Made by a program: the position numbers and the translations under genes. From the IMG/VR virus record IMGVR_UViG_3300047558_000171, positions 1-56,108 of that record: a stretch of 56,108 nucleotides of DNA; one strand, given 5' to 3'. The notes below the pieces were generated by a model. The model saw only the letters and a program-made list of their open reading frames with translations. It had not been told where the DNA came from and ran no database searches. The DNA is from a virus. This document shows positions 1 through 9,545 of the stretch, one piece after another. Each line of letters starts with the position of its first letter. Positions within the stretch are counted from its first letter, which is position 1.

Positions 1-458
1 CCAGATAGGCCAAGCTCTGCTTGCTTTTTAGCATTCTCATAGTATGCAACTGCTGAGTCTAGGTCTGTAGCATCAATATCACGAATGGCAGCAGTATTTT
101 TGCGTAGCTCAGATGTTTTAGAGATCAGGGCTTCTAGTGCATCAAGCCCCTTATCTGCCTGAATTTCTGCAGCTGCAGTTCGAATAATGTCCTTAAGACT
201 ATCAGTCATATACTCAGACTGTAGCTCTTCTAGGTGATGTTTTGTAGCACCAACACTAGACTCTGGCTGAAAGTCACGAAACTTTTCAACAACTAGGGAA
301 ACAGGAGGAACAGATGCATTTTGCTCAAAGTAGAGACGAATAAAGTTCCAGATGTCCTTGTGAGTCTTTAGGATGTTATCAACATTTGCCTGTAGTAAAA
401 CATGCATCTGCTTGTCCTGTAGGACTGCAGAGATTAGTTTTGATTCCGTATTACTCAT
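1..458 (-). CDS. DnaB-like replicative helicase, N-terminal part (truncated by window edge)
   Basis: The reading frame starts at ATG 458 and runs off the left edge without a stop, giving about 152 residues. The N-terminus (ESKLISAVLQDKQMHVLLQ, followed by KDIWNFIRLYFEQN) has the helical pattern of the DnaB N-terminal domain, in which E..LI.A.L.D is followed by a helix with Y/F-rich spacing. DnaB is the hexameric helicase that unwinds DNA at the replication fork; the Walker motifs would lie outside the window, so the ATPase part is not seen. The start overlaps the end of the upstream gene by 8 bases, implying translational coupling. A primase-helicase or another helicase-associated protein is the alternative. 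Confidence 0.55.
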   Translation of the reverse strand, partial: MSNTESKLISAVLQDKQMHVLLQANVDNILKTHKDIWNFIRLYFEQNASVPPVSLVVEKFRDFQPESSVGATKHHLEELQSEYMTDSLKDIIRTAAAEIQADKGLDALEALISKTSELRKNTAAIRDIDATDLDSAVAYYENAKKQAELGLS

Positions 459-759
459 TTAGCCACCTCTTTGCCATCTCTCGTCTTGCTGCTCTTTCTT
501 TTTTGTCTTCTTCTAGTTGTGCTTTTTTGTCAATTATATCTTGTGCATAGTTAGCAAAATACTTCCAGCTAGGATTCTGTGCAACATCAAAATAGTATGC
601 AACTAGATCATAGCATTCAGATATGCCATATGATTCAATTAGAGCATCTGCAGCCCATTGCTCAACATTAATGTTGATTTGTGGCTTTTGCTCATATCGC
701 TGAGTGTGAAGCTTGGAGTAACGACTGAGCAAAGCCATACGGTCTTTGCGTTCTGCCAT
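451..759 (-). CDS. Small protein upstream of the helicase; possible helicase loader
   Basis: This is a 102-residue charged protein with a conserved-looking core around residues 33-75 (WAADALIESYG, then YDLVAYYFDV and PSWKYFANYA) and a lysine/glutamate-rich helical C-terminus. I do not recognise a named family. Because it lies directly upstream of a DnaB-like helicase and overlaps it by 8 bases, a role as helicase loader or replication accessory protein is a reasonable inference from position only. It overlaps the preceding gene through a TAATG stop-start junction, so the three genes are probably co-translated. Confidence 0.7.
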   Translation of the reverse strand: MAERKDRMALLSRYSKLHTQRYEQKPQININVEQWAADALIESYGISECYDLVAYYFDVAQNPSWKYFANYAQDIIDKKAQLEEDKKERAARREMAKRWLNE

Positions 760-962
760 TATTCTACTTCTGACTTAGCTTCAGCGACCTTTTCAGCCAA
801 CTTATTTTCTACGAACGAATAGACTCGCTCAAATGCATCGTTAATGTTTTCATTCTCACGCTTATTGTCAATAATGTTTAGATCAATGCGTAGCGACTGA
901 AAGTTGCCTAGATTAAGAGTGTAACCTAGCGTAACGCCAATCTTAGTGTTTTCGTTTTCCAT
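759..962 (-). CDS. Conserved hypothetical phage protein
   Basis: A 67-residue protein with a beta-strand N-terminal half (KIGVTLGYTLNLGNFQSLR) and a helical acidic C-terminal half (AFERVYSFVENKLAEKV). The pattern of a strand pair followed by a FxRVYxFVExKLxEK helix is familiar from small proteins beside replication genes in many phages, but I know no function for it. It has a Shine-Dalgarno-like AAGGA about ten bases before ATG 962 and ends in a TAATG overlap with the next gene, placing it in the same operon as the helicase. Confidence 0.75.
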   Translation of the reverse strand: MENENTKIGVTLGYTLNLGNFQSLRIDLNIIDNKRENENINDAFERVYSFVENKLAEKVAEAKSEVE

Positions 963-976
963 ACCCGTTTTCCTTA

Positions 977-1528
977 CTATATTGATTCAGACCACACTGG
1001 AATGAATCTACCATCTTCTGTCTTGGTATATGTTAGTATACCATCTCCCATACGCCTTGTCAACTCTTGGCGTGTTGGGGTAATATTATTTGTTATTAGC
1101 TTGTCTTTTCTTGGCCCACCAATATGGTAGGAAGCTAGTATATCACGAAGTTCAAAAACTTGCGACTCAGAATAGTACGATCTTACCTGCCACCCAGTTT
1201 TTCCACCCTTCTGAGACCCCATTGCAGGAGGAACAATTCCCCTACGAACCAAAGATGGCATATACTTTTTGTGGCGATTAACTAAACTGGCAGTTTCTCC
1301 TACAGTAAAAGCTCGTTCACGATTCTTTTTAAAATCACTAATAAGACAGCTTTCTATTCTATCTTGAATAATATTATAAACAGACATTATTCCATTAGAC
1401 CTATTTAAGTGATAAACCCTTACAAGGTCTCCATTCAAAAAGTAAACCTTTTTGCTTCCAGGTATTACTGGTGCATTATTATACTCTTCACGAGACATTG
1501 CACCTAGACGGTGTTTTTTCTTTTCCAT
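977..1528 (-). CDS. MerR-like helix-turn-helix DNA-binding protein
   Basis: The 183-residue protein has a central domain (about residues 70-130) reading AFTVGETASLVNRHKKYM, then RRGIVPPA and RSYYSESQVFELRDIL. This matches the MerR-type winged helix pattern: a helix-turn-helix, a wing with G.IPP, then R.YSE..V..L. Such phage proteins regulate transcription or initiate replication. The N-terminal part holds short beta-strand segments (VYFLNGDLVRVYHLN) of unknown role. It lies upstream of the helicase operon, so a replication initiator or an operon regulator are both possible. The start at 1528 follows an AGGAT sequence. Confidence 0.65.
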   Translation of the reverse strand: MEKKKHRLGAMSREEYNNAPVIPGSKKVYFLNGDLVRVYHLNRSNGIMSVYNIIQDRIESCLISDFKKNRERAFTVGETASLVNRHKKYMPSLVRRGIVPPAMGSQKGGKTGWQVRSYYSESQVFELRDILASYHIGGPRKDKLITNNITPTRQELTRRMGDGILTYTKTEDGRFIPVWSESI

Positions 1529-1534
1529 ACTATC

Positions 1535-1981
1535 CTAATTAGGAATGCCAACAAGAATTATATTAAGACCCACAGACAAGTTTCCAGAACTTGAGAATGT
1601 TGCTGTCCCACTAACCATATTTTGACCAACAGATTTAATCATAACAGTTACCCCTGATCCAGCATCAGCACCAGCAATTGCAATTGGCGTTGCTGTAACT
1701 ACTGGAGGATATTTAAAATATGTTGGAAATGTATAATCCCAAGTTACTGGAGTTCCTGCTGAAACGTTACCACGGGATACCTCTGTATACCCTCCAACAA
1801 AGCATGCCTCAGCTGTCTTAACAGTCTGAACACCAGCAGATGGTGTCTGAATGCTAGTTAGCTTTGCGGTTGGTGATGATGACACGCTTGCTGCAACCTT
1901 ATTGATTGCATCAGCTAGCTCTAAAAGATATGTAGCATCTATTGGCTGTCCTGCACTTGGTGTTCTTACGATATTTGACAT
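1535..1981 (-). CDS. Tail tip / receptor-binding protein with H-type-lectin-like domain
   Basis: This is a 148-residue protein with a short helical N-terminus (DATYLLELADAINKV) and a C-terminal beta domain from about residue 70. The stretch TPVTWDYTFPTYFKYPPVV followed by alternating strands resembles the H-type lectin fold, in which a F...F...PPVV strand pair is typical and which binds carbohydrate in phage tail spikes. I infer a surface-binding role from this and from its place at the end of the tail gene cluster. ATG 1981 is preceded by a good AGGAG site. It is the last tail gene before the regulatory and replication genes. Confidence 0.6.
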   Translation of the reverse strand: MSNIVRTPSAGQPIDATYLLELADAINKVAASVSSSPTAKLTSIQTPSAGVQTVKTAEACFVGGYTEVSRGNVSAGTPVTWDYTFPTYFKYPPVVTATPIAIAGADAGSGVTVMIKSVGQNMVSGTATFSSSGNLSVGLNIILVGIPN

Positions 1982-2005
1982 TTTTTCTCCTGTACTAGTA
2001 TAGCA

Positions 2006-2434
2006 TTACCAGCTATTATTTCCTTCAAAAACTTTTAAAAGATTTGGTGTAGATACCCTCTTTTGAACTGATGCAGCCTGTACTAATACGTAAATCGATG
2101 TTTTACCTGCAGCAGGAATAAGAGAATAGTTTGATGACTGAGTCTTTCCATGGTATGTATATTTATCTGAACTATTATATTTTATAAAAATATCATATAG
2201 TGGAAGATTGTTTGTATTTTCCCAAATAATATCGACAGTGGCTGATGAACCAACGACTGTATGTCTAATTACACCCTGAACTTCCCTAACTGGCTTTGCA
2301 GGGATAGAATAAAACATTGACCAGTCAGATGCCTTGACCTTATCTTCAATAATACGATATCTTACAATATACTTATTTTCAAAGTTAACCAGTGGCAACA
2401 GGCTTTTATCTATTTTATTCTTCTTGTTTGCCAT
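2006..2434 (-). CDS. Minor tail protein with fibronectin-like beta fold
   Basis: A 142-residue protein starting with a lysine-rich segment and a short linker, then a beta-rich domain. The segment ENKYIVRYRIIEDKVKASDW and the later ATVDIIWENTNNLPLYDIFIKY have the alternating pattern and tryptophan/tyrosine spacing of a fibronectin type III-like domain. It starts in a TAATG overlap with the larger tail protein upstream and is probably a tail tip accessory. No catalytic residues are evident. The assignment rests on fold pattern and gene neighbourhood. Confidence 0.55.
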   Translation of the reverse strand: MANKKNKIDKSLLPLVNFENKYIVRYRIIEDKVKASDWSMFYSIPAKPVREVQGVIRHTVVGSSATVDIIWENTNNLPLYDIFIKYNSSDKYTYHGKTQSSNYSLIPAAGKTSIYVLVQAASVQKRVSTPNLLKVFEGNNSW

Positions 2435-3804
2435 TAGATGTCAACACCAAATCTAAACTCAATATGGTTTGTAGTATTCTCAAGCTTTTTAATAGTTGAT
2501 CCATCAACTGTCTTAATTACAGAATACCCAGACATTCCATATAGTGGATTCACTGTGGCAATATTTTCAAGGCGTAGAGCATCAAGGCATACATAGAATA
2601 GATCATTTATTGTATTTGCAGAATCTTTAACAGATGCAAAAACCTTAATACTTGTTACCTGGTTCCAAGAAAAACCTGATGTTGTAAATAGGTCACTAAT
2701 TTTTTTAGATACTACAAAATATCTATTATTTGTAAAGCCTGCTTGAGCATCAGTTAGGTGAACTTCAAACTTTGCAGATTCTGTAGAAGCAGAATCAGAT
2801 AGTGCAAATTCTACTATCAAGTTTACCTCTGATGGATTCTCAAGTTCTCCACCTCGCTTGTTAATAACAGAAAAAGCTAATCTAATCTCATCTGATGGAG
2901 AGTTTTTGTCAAAATTGAGCTTGACATTGTTTAGATGGATATGGTCTCCAGAATTATAAACAACTCTTCTAGTATTTTGATCATAAGATAGTGAACTTAA
3001 ATTTCCACGTATTGCTACAACATTATTTAGATATCGACAAGTCTCATATCTCTTTACTCTAGACTCATTTGCAAATAATGTATTATCTGCATTTGTGTGA
3101 ATAACCTTACAATCTTTAAGCTGCCCATTTATAGTATAACTTCCCTCAAGCACGTTAGCTGAGTTTGTGTCAAGTGGGGAATAGATTACTGGAATAGGTT
3201 CGATATTAACTCCGTGATATTGCCAGTTTTCATTTTGTGAAAATGAATAAATAGTTTTGCTATCGTATGATCCTGCATCTGGATTTGCCTTAGCAGAGAA
3301 TAGACCAACCTCTGTAATCTCATATCTTTCTTCTGTTGGAAGTTCCGCAGTTAAAACAATGTCTGTGTAATAAGTTTTTGCAATACCACCAGAAACATAA
3401 GAACCTGAGATTGCGTTACTAATAGAAAAGTTAGTTGGTGAAGAATCAATAATAATAGCATCAGAAATGTTAAATTGGCTTGGTGATACACCAGAGATTG
3501 TTACACGATCTCCAGTAATGAATGAGTTTGTTGATGTAGTATATGTTACAACTCCATTTGAAATAGATGCCCCAGTGATTGTGGCAGATCCAGACTCTTC
3601 TGTAACATAACCTCTTGATGTAATTGGAACACGAAACATTTCAAAGTCTAGGTTTTGCTTTAGTCTTTGGGCAGCTATCTCAGACTGGCCTGGTGTAGTG
3701 GTATATGGCATTGGCCCACAGCCAACGGCAATGTGAGAAGCATATGATGGTGCTTGACCAATCATATATTTTGTAATTAGTTGTTGCCCTTTATTAGTTA
3801 TCAT
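2434..3804 (-). CDS. Minor tail protein (baseplate/fibre attachment)
   Basis: The 456-residue product begins ITNKGQQLITKYMIGQAPSY and continues with AVGCG, a FEMFRVPI strand and later LTAELPTEERYEITEVGLFS. This combination (a helix opening, an AVG.G strand, an FE..R strand and an R-Y-E-I-T-E-V-G-L strand) is a recurrent module of phage tail-tip and fibre-attachment proteins. The C-terminal half is beta-rich with few charged clusters. ATG 3804 has a GAGGTAAAG site. It follows the LysM protein with a 10-base gap and overlaps the next gene by one base, so it belongs to the tail tip operon. Confidence 0.65.
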   Translation of the reverse strand: MITNKGQQLITKYMIGQAPSYASHIAVGCGPMPYTTTPGQSEIAAQRLKQNLDFEMFRVPITSRGYVTEESGSATITGASISNGVVTYTTSTNSFITGDRVTISGVSPSQFNISDAIIIDSSPTNFSISNAISGSYVSGGIAKTYYTDIVLTAELPTEERYEITEVGLFSAKANPDAGSYDSKTIYSFSQNENWQYHGVNIEPIPVIYSPLDTNSANVLEGSYTINGQLKDCKVIHTNADNTLFANESRVKRYETCRYLNNVVAIRGNLSSLSYDQNTRRVVYNSGDHIHLNNVKLNFDKNSPSDEIRLAFSVINKRGGELENPSEVNLIVEFALSDSASTESAKFEVHLTDAQAGFTNNRYFVVSKKISDLFTTSGFSWNQVTSIKVFASVKDSANTINDLFYVCLDALRLENIATVNPLYGMSGYSVIKTVDGSTIKKLENTTNHIEFRFGVDI

Positions 3805-3814
3805 ATTCTTTACC

Positions 3815-4645
3815 TCAATACATTATATCATTAGTATCTGCTGCCTGGAACTCAACTTCTATCTGATTTGAGTTTGTTAGGCCACCCAGCTCAACTATCA
3901 AATTGCCATCTGCATCAAGATATAGTGGACTGTTGAATCCAGATGGGTCATCTGTTGTGTTAGGAACATACTTGTATCTCTTTAGCGGATACTTACTAAA
4001 TATTTGCTCTGATGTCTCTTGTAAAGAGATCAGTTTTGATGCACCATAAATACTCTCAATTTTATCTAAATTCGATATTTGATGATACTTAATATCTATT
4101 CCATTTACAAGGTCATGTCTAGCAAAATTAAGAATCTCTGTACCGCCGAGATCTTCAAACATTAAGTCTGCAATTGCATCTACAGGAAAAGCTTCCTCAT
4201 TTAACTGAATTAAATCTGGTGTAGCTGCCTTTGCTGTAGGCTTTTCACTACCACTAGATGTTGATCCTGGTGTATTTGGTGTAGCAGATGTTCCTCCACC
4301 GCTAGAAGACTCATCTGATGATCCAGAAGATCCTGAAGATCCAGAGGAACTAGAGGAGCCAGTTACACTACCTTGTCCAGATTGAGCATTTTTTGTATTT
4401 TTCTCATCTGTTCTATCAGCCACTGTAGTGGAATATGATGGCGTTGATGGTGAAGCTGTCTGATTATTGCTTTTTGCAGGAGTAGAGCTTTTAGTTGGAA
4501 TATTTATCTTTTGACCAACATGAATTAAATTAGGATTTTTAATCTGAGGATTAGCCTGAATTAAAGACTTTAGAGATACTCCAGACTCTTTAGCTAGAGC
4601 ACTAAGAGTATCACCCTTTTCTACTTTTACTGTTTTATTAGCCAT
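3815..4645 (-). CDS. LysM-domain minor tail protein
   Basis: Residues 4-50 form a LysM domain: KVEKGDTLSALAKESGVSL, then LIQANPQIKNPNLIHVGQK ending in INIP. LysM binds peptidoglycan or chitin-like glycans, and in tails it often sits at the hub. A serine/glycine/proline-rich low-complexity linker spans about residues 55-140, and a C-terminal globular domain of about 135 residues follows (DLMFEDLGGTEILNFARHD). The gene overlaps the hub gene upstream by one base (TAATG). I infer that it bridges the hub and the cell wall during infection. The LysM call is firm; the C-terminal domain is typical of tail proteins but has no known function to me. Confidence 0.8.
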   Translation of the reverse strand: MANKTVKVEKGDTLSALAKESGVSLKSLIQANPQIKNPNLIHVGQKINIPTKSSTPAKSNNQTASPSTPSYSTTVADRTDEKNTKNAQSGQGSVTGSSSSSGSSGSSGSSDESSSGGGTSATPNTPGSTSSGSEKPTAKAATPDLIQLNEEAFPVDAIADLMFEDLGGTEILNFARHDLVNGIDIKYHQISNLDKIESIYGASKLISLQETSEQIFSKYPLKRYKYVPNTTDDPSGFNSPLYLDADGNLIVELGGLTNSNQIEVEFQAADTNDIMY

Positions 4646-7600
4646 TAGATTACCTCACTTACGTACAATGTGCTTGAAGGTCCATCTCCAGATAGTTTAT
4701 ACTCTATGTTATATACAATAAACTTTTTATTCCTATCAACTAGTTGGTCAATACCTTGGTCATCTGTCCAGAATATCTGAACTATATCTCCAAGTTGAAC
4801 TATGGATCCTGCAAATACAGACATACCAATTGCCTTTCTTGGTTTAAGAATTTTAGAAGCAAGCCAACCCATAAGGTCTCTAGCAGAATCTTCATTCTGA
4901 ATATATTTAGCATCAATAGAGAATTCATTTTTGCCATAAGTTGATCTACTGGTACGTAAATCAAAATATTCTTTTTGTGCTTTCAGTGGTGAATTTATCC
5001 CAGTAACTACAAAATCAACATTTGAAAAATCACTATTATTTTTATAGTAATCATCTAGTGTCATTTTTCTATCTGAATTTTGGGTAAAGGTTACTCCCTG
5101 AATTCTCAGATAATTGCCAGTTGTTTCATCTAGACTAATAACGCTATCAGTATGGTTGAAAACTAAGAACTCTGCTCCATATGCACTTGGCATAAATCCA
5201 GATACTGTATATCCTCTCACCTTATTAAAGGTTGGAGAAATTTTAGCTGATAGAGCTGGGAATGCCTTGTCATACTTAATGTTAAAGTATGCAGCTTCAC
5301 GCATGATAGACCCAAATTCTTCAAAGAAGATGTCATGTCCTGGCCCTTGCTGGCCATTAATTTCTGATAGATATGCTTTTTGTACTGCACCACTCATAGA
5401 ATATTTTCTTAACGATTCTGATATGTCTAATGTACCGTCATCAAAAATTGAAGTAAGTGGTGTAGACAAGCTTGCAGATGTATCTATTGAAATCTTTTTA
5501 GCAATTGCATATACATTTTCAAACATTACTCTTGAGGTGCCACGAATAAATAATGCACTGTCTCTATACTCTGGCAATGGATCTGTATCATCAACAATTG
5601 CTACACATTGATTATTTATATATAGATAGAATCTTCTAGTAGATGCTTTATCAATATTCTCATATTCTACTGCTAGGTCATATACTGTTGGATTTTGCTG
5701 AGAGTTTAATCTTGACTGTCCTGCAAAATTGCCAGAGTCAACTAGGATGTTGGCAAGTCCTGACCACAACTTAATTGGTACAGCATTACCAGAACCATCT
5801 GCTTTTAGCTTATAAAATAAAACATTATTTAGTGTAACATCTTCGTTGCCAGTGATTGTATCATCAGTTAGAGCAATAATTTCAAAATAGTATCCGTTAT
5901 TGGTTGATGGATTAAGCATTACCGCCAAACCACCAGATGAGCCACCAATCTTTCCATCTGAGTAATATCCCATTGAGCCATATGGAGTTTGTGTTTTGTT
6001 TGTTCCATTTTCTGCTCTACCAATAATTCTCATTCTGGTTCCAAAATGAGAGAATGGTCTTGAGATACCAATTGGGACATAGCTTAAATAATCAGTAGCC
6101 TTGACCTCATTAGAAAATGTTGGTCCAGTAAATACTAATGCTGAAGACTGAACTGTTCCAACTTCTGCAATCTTGAGTTGGCTTACTTCGCTTTCAGTTT
6201 TATAATTTCCACTTAATGAGTTTCTAATGACACCATTTCTGGTAGCACTAGATACTGTTGAATTATCAACACCTGCTGATGCAACCCTTGATGCCACGCT
6301 TTTAGTTTTTGCCTTTTCTACATCAAAAAGAAGAAGATCTGATAGAGACATCTTGCATCCACGTGTTGGATTAGATCCATCAGAATTTGACCATTTAGCA
6401 TCAAGACCGTAGGAGTGTGTTGTAATAGTTGTTCCAAATTGACCACGACCATGCTTGCTTACTGCACCATCTTTAAATTTGGTAATACCATTTACTGTTT
6501 CATACTTTGGTTCGCAATAAATTCTTACAAGTCCAGTTGGGAACATGGTGCCACCAAATTTTACCTGCTGGAAATAATTAGAATATTCTTGAGTGCTTTG
6601 AATCCATACTGGTGCTGACTGTCCAGAAATTGAATATTGAACAGCATCAAACTTAATGATTTCTCCACTTGAGAAGAAGTATCCATTATATCTTGTTATG
6701 AAGTATACCCCTTCACCAAAATCTATAGTGTTGTTTTGAATAACTCCATTAACTACAGTTGGCACATCACTTGATAGCGTTGAATTCAGAGGGATGGCTG
6801 CAAGTGTATACGCAGACTGATTTGAGATTTGTCCGTTTTGTGTTTTAGTATTTAGAGATCCAGAAGCTTCCCATAACAAAACAGGCTTGTATATCCATGT
6901 TTTATTTCTATCAATCATTGATGCTTGCTTAACAGAACCATATGATCTTTGAATATATTTTTCTTGGTAGTTTATGGTACCACCATTAAAAACCTTCATC
7001 TCTTGCATAGAAATATCTTCAATATTTGCAAATAGAGTGTTAGTCTTTTCTCCACTCAAAATTATATCTGTATCTCTTGGTGCTACAGAGTCTGGCAATA
7101 AGTAGCTACGTGACATAACAACAAAGTTATTTTCTTCGTCAAAGAACATCGCATATTGTGATGACACTGCCAGCTCTTGCAATACCTGCATAACTGACTG
7201 ATCTTGTGACGTATAGAAGTATGGGACAATTAAGTCTTGATCTCCAGACATTCTCAAGAATTTATAGTTTGAAAAACCAATAGAGTCTAGCAATGTTGAA
7301 ATAATAACACTGATTGATACATCTACCATTAGCAATTCTGGTGCTGATAATTGCTCAAATAAGAATGATAGGTCTCTTAACTCAACTGAAACATCTCTTG
7401 TTGCAGCTTTAACTGATGGCCTATTGGCAGAATACATTGTTTTAATTGGAACAAGGTATGCATTTCCATTTGAATCTGACAATCTTTCATAGATCATAAA
7501 CTTAAACATTTGATCAAGATAGTTGGCAATTATGCTATTTTTATTATTTGGATTAAATACTTCATTGTAATCAAACAGTTCTAGAGAGCCAACAGATGCC

Positions 7601-8907
7601 AACAACTGACCAACTGGCATTCCAGCATTTCCCAAATCAGACAAACTCTTAGTTACTGAAAGAGAATTTGTCATTTCTGTAAAGTCCAATACTAGTCTTG
7701 GAGACATTTCTATTAGGTCAAATGAAGAGTTATTTGTATTCATCTGTTCTACAGCAACTCTTATACCACGAATTTTTTGGTACTTGCTGTACTCATTTTT
7801 ACTAGTTAGTGGATTAAAATATTTTTCATCTGATGAAGTTACATTCACAACATTTCTATAATCAATAACATCATTTTGTGACAATGCCCAGCCATATTTA
7901 GCAGCAAAAGTTTTGTACCCATTAGATGTATAAACATAGAATGTACCAGAATCTGTGTCAGATGTTTTGACTAAATATGAATCACCAATTTCAGAGTTTA
8001 CAGGAACCATCTGACTTGAAACAAATTGACGCTTATACTTAAATATCTTAGAGTATTCGGTTGGAATTAGCAATCCATAATATGCCTCTACATATCCATC
8101 ATTACCAATGATAGCTGTACCATCTAGTCTTTTATCTGATGGGGAAAATGATACAGCGTCTATCCAGGTGTCTGCTTCATCAAGTACTTGGATTTTCCAT
8201 TTTGTTGGCACCTTTGCATTCGCATCTCCATAGAATGGGTCTTCAAATGTACTTCCAGATTTAGAAACAAAAGGACCATTATTGATTGATCCAATATGTG
8301 TTTGCATCTTGACTACAAGTCTATTTGCAGGGACACTTTCTGAATATACAATAAATGGTGATGCATCGTCAATCATGTATGTTGTGTTGTTACCACTTTT
8401 TATTGGATATGAAATACCTCTAGTACCATTTTCAATTCTATCTGATGTCCAATACTTAAATGAATCATTTTTTGTAGCTATATAATACCTTGGCCTTTTT
8501 GCCATATCTGGACCACTATAGTGGAAGAATCTATCTGAGAAATACTTTGCTTTGTTTATTCCAGAACGTGGTCTAAATTTGTCAAAGCAATCTTCTAAGG
8601 AAAATAGCAGTTTGGTTTGTTCGACTGGTGCAGTAAACTTAAGTGGCATATCTGACTCGTCAATACCGCCATCAATTGTAATATCTGCGTCTGTTGCACC
8701 AGTATAGTAGCTACCAGCATCATTTTTATCATACTTTGACATTAATGTGTGATAAATTGACGAAGTATCATTTGGTCTATATCTATAGTTTCCAATCTTT
8801 GCAAAATTAGTTGCTATATTCATATTAAACTCAGCAAGAATCAAAGATGATACTGAAATATCATTTGATTTTTGTAAAGTGTCTAAAAGATCTTTATTAC
8901 CAAACAT
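4645..8907 (-). CDS. Large tail hub / central tip protein with LamG-like domain
   Basis: At 1420 residues this is the second largest product. Its place directly after the Dit-like protein and tape measure fits the tail hub (Tal/gp27-like) that caps the tube and carries receptor-binding parts. Residues about 950-1130 form a concanavalin/LamG-like sandwich (HFGTRMRIIGRAENG, then GYYFEIIALTD and RRFYLYINNQCVAIV). The C-terminal 100 residues (GWLASKILKPRKAIGMSVF, then QLGDIVQIFW) resemble the closing part of hub-like tail proteins. No peptidase or glycosidase motif was seen. It may be involved in binding surface polysaccharide. Confidence 0.7.
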   Translation of the reverse strand: MFGNKDLLDTLQKSNDISVSSLILAEFNMNIATNFAKIGNYRYRPNDTSSIYHTLMSKYDKNDAGSYYTGATDADITIDGGIDESDMPLKFTAPVEQTKLLFSLEDCFDKFRPRSGINKAKYFSDRFFHYSGPDMAKRPRYYIATKNDSFKYWTSDRIENGTRGISYPIKSGNNTTYMIDDASPFIVYSESVPANRLVVKMQTHIGSINNGPFVSKSGSTFEDPFYGDANAKVPTKWKIQVLDEADTWIDAVSFSPSDKRLDGTAIIGNDGYVEAYYGLLIPTEYSKIFKYKRQFVSSQMVPVNSEIGDSYLVKTSDTDSGTFYVYTSNGYKTFAAKYGWALSQNDVIDYRNVVNVTSSDEKYFNPLTSKNEYSKYQKIRGIRVAVEQMNTNNSSFDLIEMSPRLVLDFTEMTNSLSVTKSLSDLGNAGMPVGQLLASVGSLELFDYNEVFNPNNKNSIIANYLDQMFKFMIYERLSDSNGNAYLVPIKTMYSANRPSVKAATRDVSVELRDLSFLFEQLSAPELLMVDVSISVIISTLLDSIGFSNYKFLRMSGDQDLIVPYFYTSQDQSVMQVLQELAVSSQYAMFFDEENNFVVMSRSYLLPDSVAPRDTDIILSGEKTNTLFANIEDISMQEMKVFNGGTINYQEKYIQRSYGSVKQASMIDRNKTWIYKPVLLWEASGSLNTKTQNGQISNQSAYTLAAIPLNSTLSSDVPTVVNGVIQNNTIDFGEGVYFITRYNGYFFSSGEIIKFDAVQYSISGQSAPVWIQSTQEYSNYFQQVKFGGTMFPTGLVRIYCEPKYETVNGITKFKDGAVSKHGRGQFGTTITTHSYGLDAKWSNSDGSNPTRGCKMSLSDLLLFDVEKAKTKSVASRVASAGVDNSTVSSATRNGVIRNSLSGNYKTESEVSQLKIAEVGTVQSSALVFTGPTFSNEVKATDYLSYVPIGISRPFSHFGTRMRIIGRAENGTNKTQTPYGSMGYYSDGKIGGSSGGLAVMLNPSTNNGYYFEIIALTDDTITGNEDVTLNNVLFYKLKADGSGNAVPIKLWSGLANILVDSGNFAGQSRLNSQQNPTVYDLAVEYENIDKASTRRFYLYINNQCVAIVDDTDPLPEYRDSALFIRGTSRVMFENVYAIAKKISIDTSASLSTPLTSIFDDGTLDISESLRKYSMSGAVQKAYLSEINGQQGPGHDIFFEEFGSIMREAAYFNIKYDKAFPALSAKISPTFNKVRGYTVSGFMPSAYGAEFLVFNHTDSVISLDETTGNYLRIQGVTFTQNSDRKMTLDDYYKNNSDFSNVDFVVTGINSPLKAQKEYFDLRTSRSTYGKNEFSIDAKYIQNEDSARDLMGWLASKILKPRKAIGMSVFAGSIVQLGDIVQIFWTDDQGIDQLVDRNKKFIVYNIEYKLSGDGPSSTLYVSEVI

Positions 8908-9545
8908 TATACCTCTTCTAGGGAAACTGATACATTCCAGAGATCGTGAGTTCCTCCACGTTTTATGACATCATAATCAAATGATGCAATATACATCTCA
9001 ATTGCCTGTGGATATTCTCCAATACGTTCATACCTAAATTGATCTTTTGCAAATTCATTGTATTTATCATATGATAGGTATACCCAAAAAGATCCTGTAT
9101 TATTTTCATACCAGTTTAGAATATCTACTCCACCAGCTCCACCATCTGAAGTAATAATCTGTGATGAAACTAAAAGTGGATCAATGTCTCCTGTTGAGGT
9201 ATTAAAATTTGGATATGTTGTAAATCCACGAGATGGCAAAAGACTCCAAGAAGTAGATATGTTTAGTTTATCTGCAATATGGTATGAACGCATTTGGCCA
9301 TTAACCATACGTTTACGTGTTTGAATACGATTAGTTTTAAATGCTAAAGGCTCTCTGTTGTCATCTGATAAAATCAAGAATTGATCTTGAAGGGCTGCAG
9401 GAGTTTGTGCATCAACATAATCATTTGTTTCAAGTCCGTATGGAACATATTTTCCATTGATAATTAGAGGTGGTTGCTTTGACCACATCATACCATGTGG
9501 ACGTGCGTATTTTTTACGACCATCCATATATGCTTGTGTAGCCAT
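8907..9545 (-). CDS. Distal-tail-like minor tail protein
   Basis: A 212-residue beta-rich protein encoded directly after the tape measure gene and overlapping it by one base (TAATG). In siphophages this position is taken by the distal tail (Dit) protein that joins tube and hub. The sequence shows aromatic strands such as NISTSWSLLPSRGF and GSFWVYLSYDKYNEF and ends with an LWNVSVSLEEV strand of the kind that closes tail-tube-like folds. I cannot confirm the Dit fold from sequence alone, so the call rests mainly on gene order. Confidence 0.55.
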   Translation of the reverse strand: MATQAYMDGRKKYARPHGMMWSKQPPLIINGKYVPYGLETNDYVDAQTPAALQDQFLILSDDNREPLAFKTNRIQTRKRMVNGQMRSYHIADKLNISTSWSLLPSRGFTTYPNFNTSTGDIDPLLVSSQIITSDGGAGGVDILNWYENNTGSFWVYLSYDKYNEFAKDQFRYERIGEYPQAIEMYIASFDYDVIKRGGTHDLWNVSVSLEEV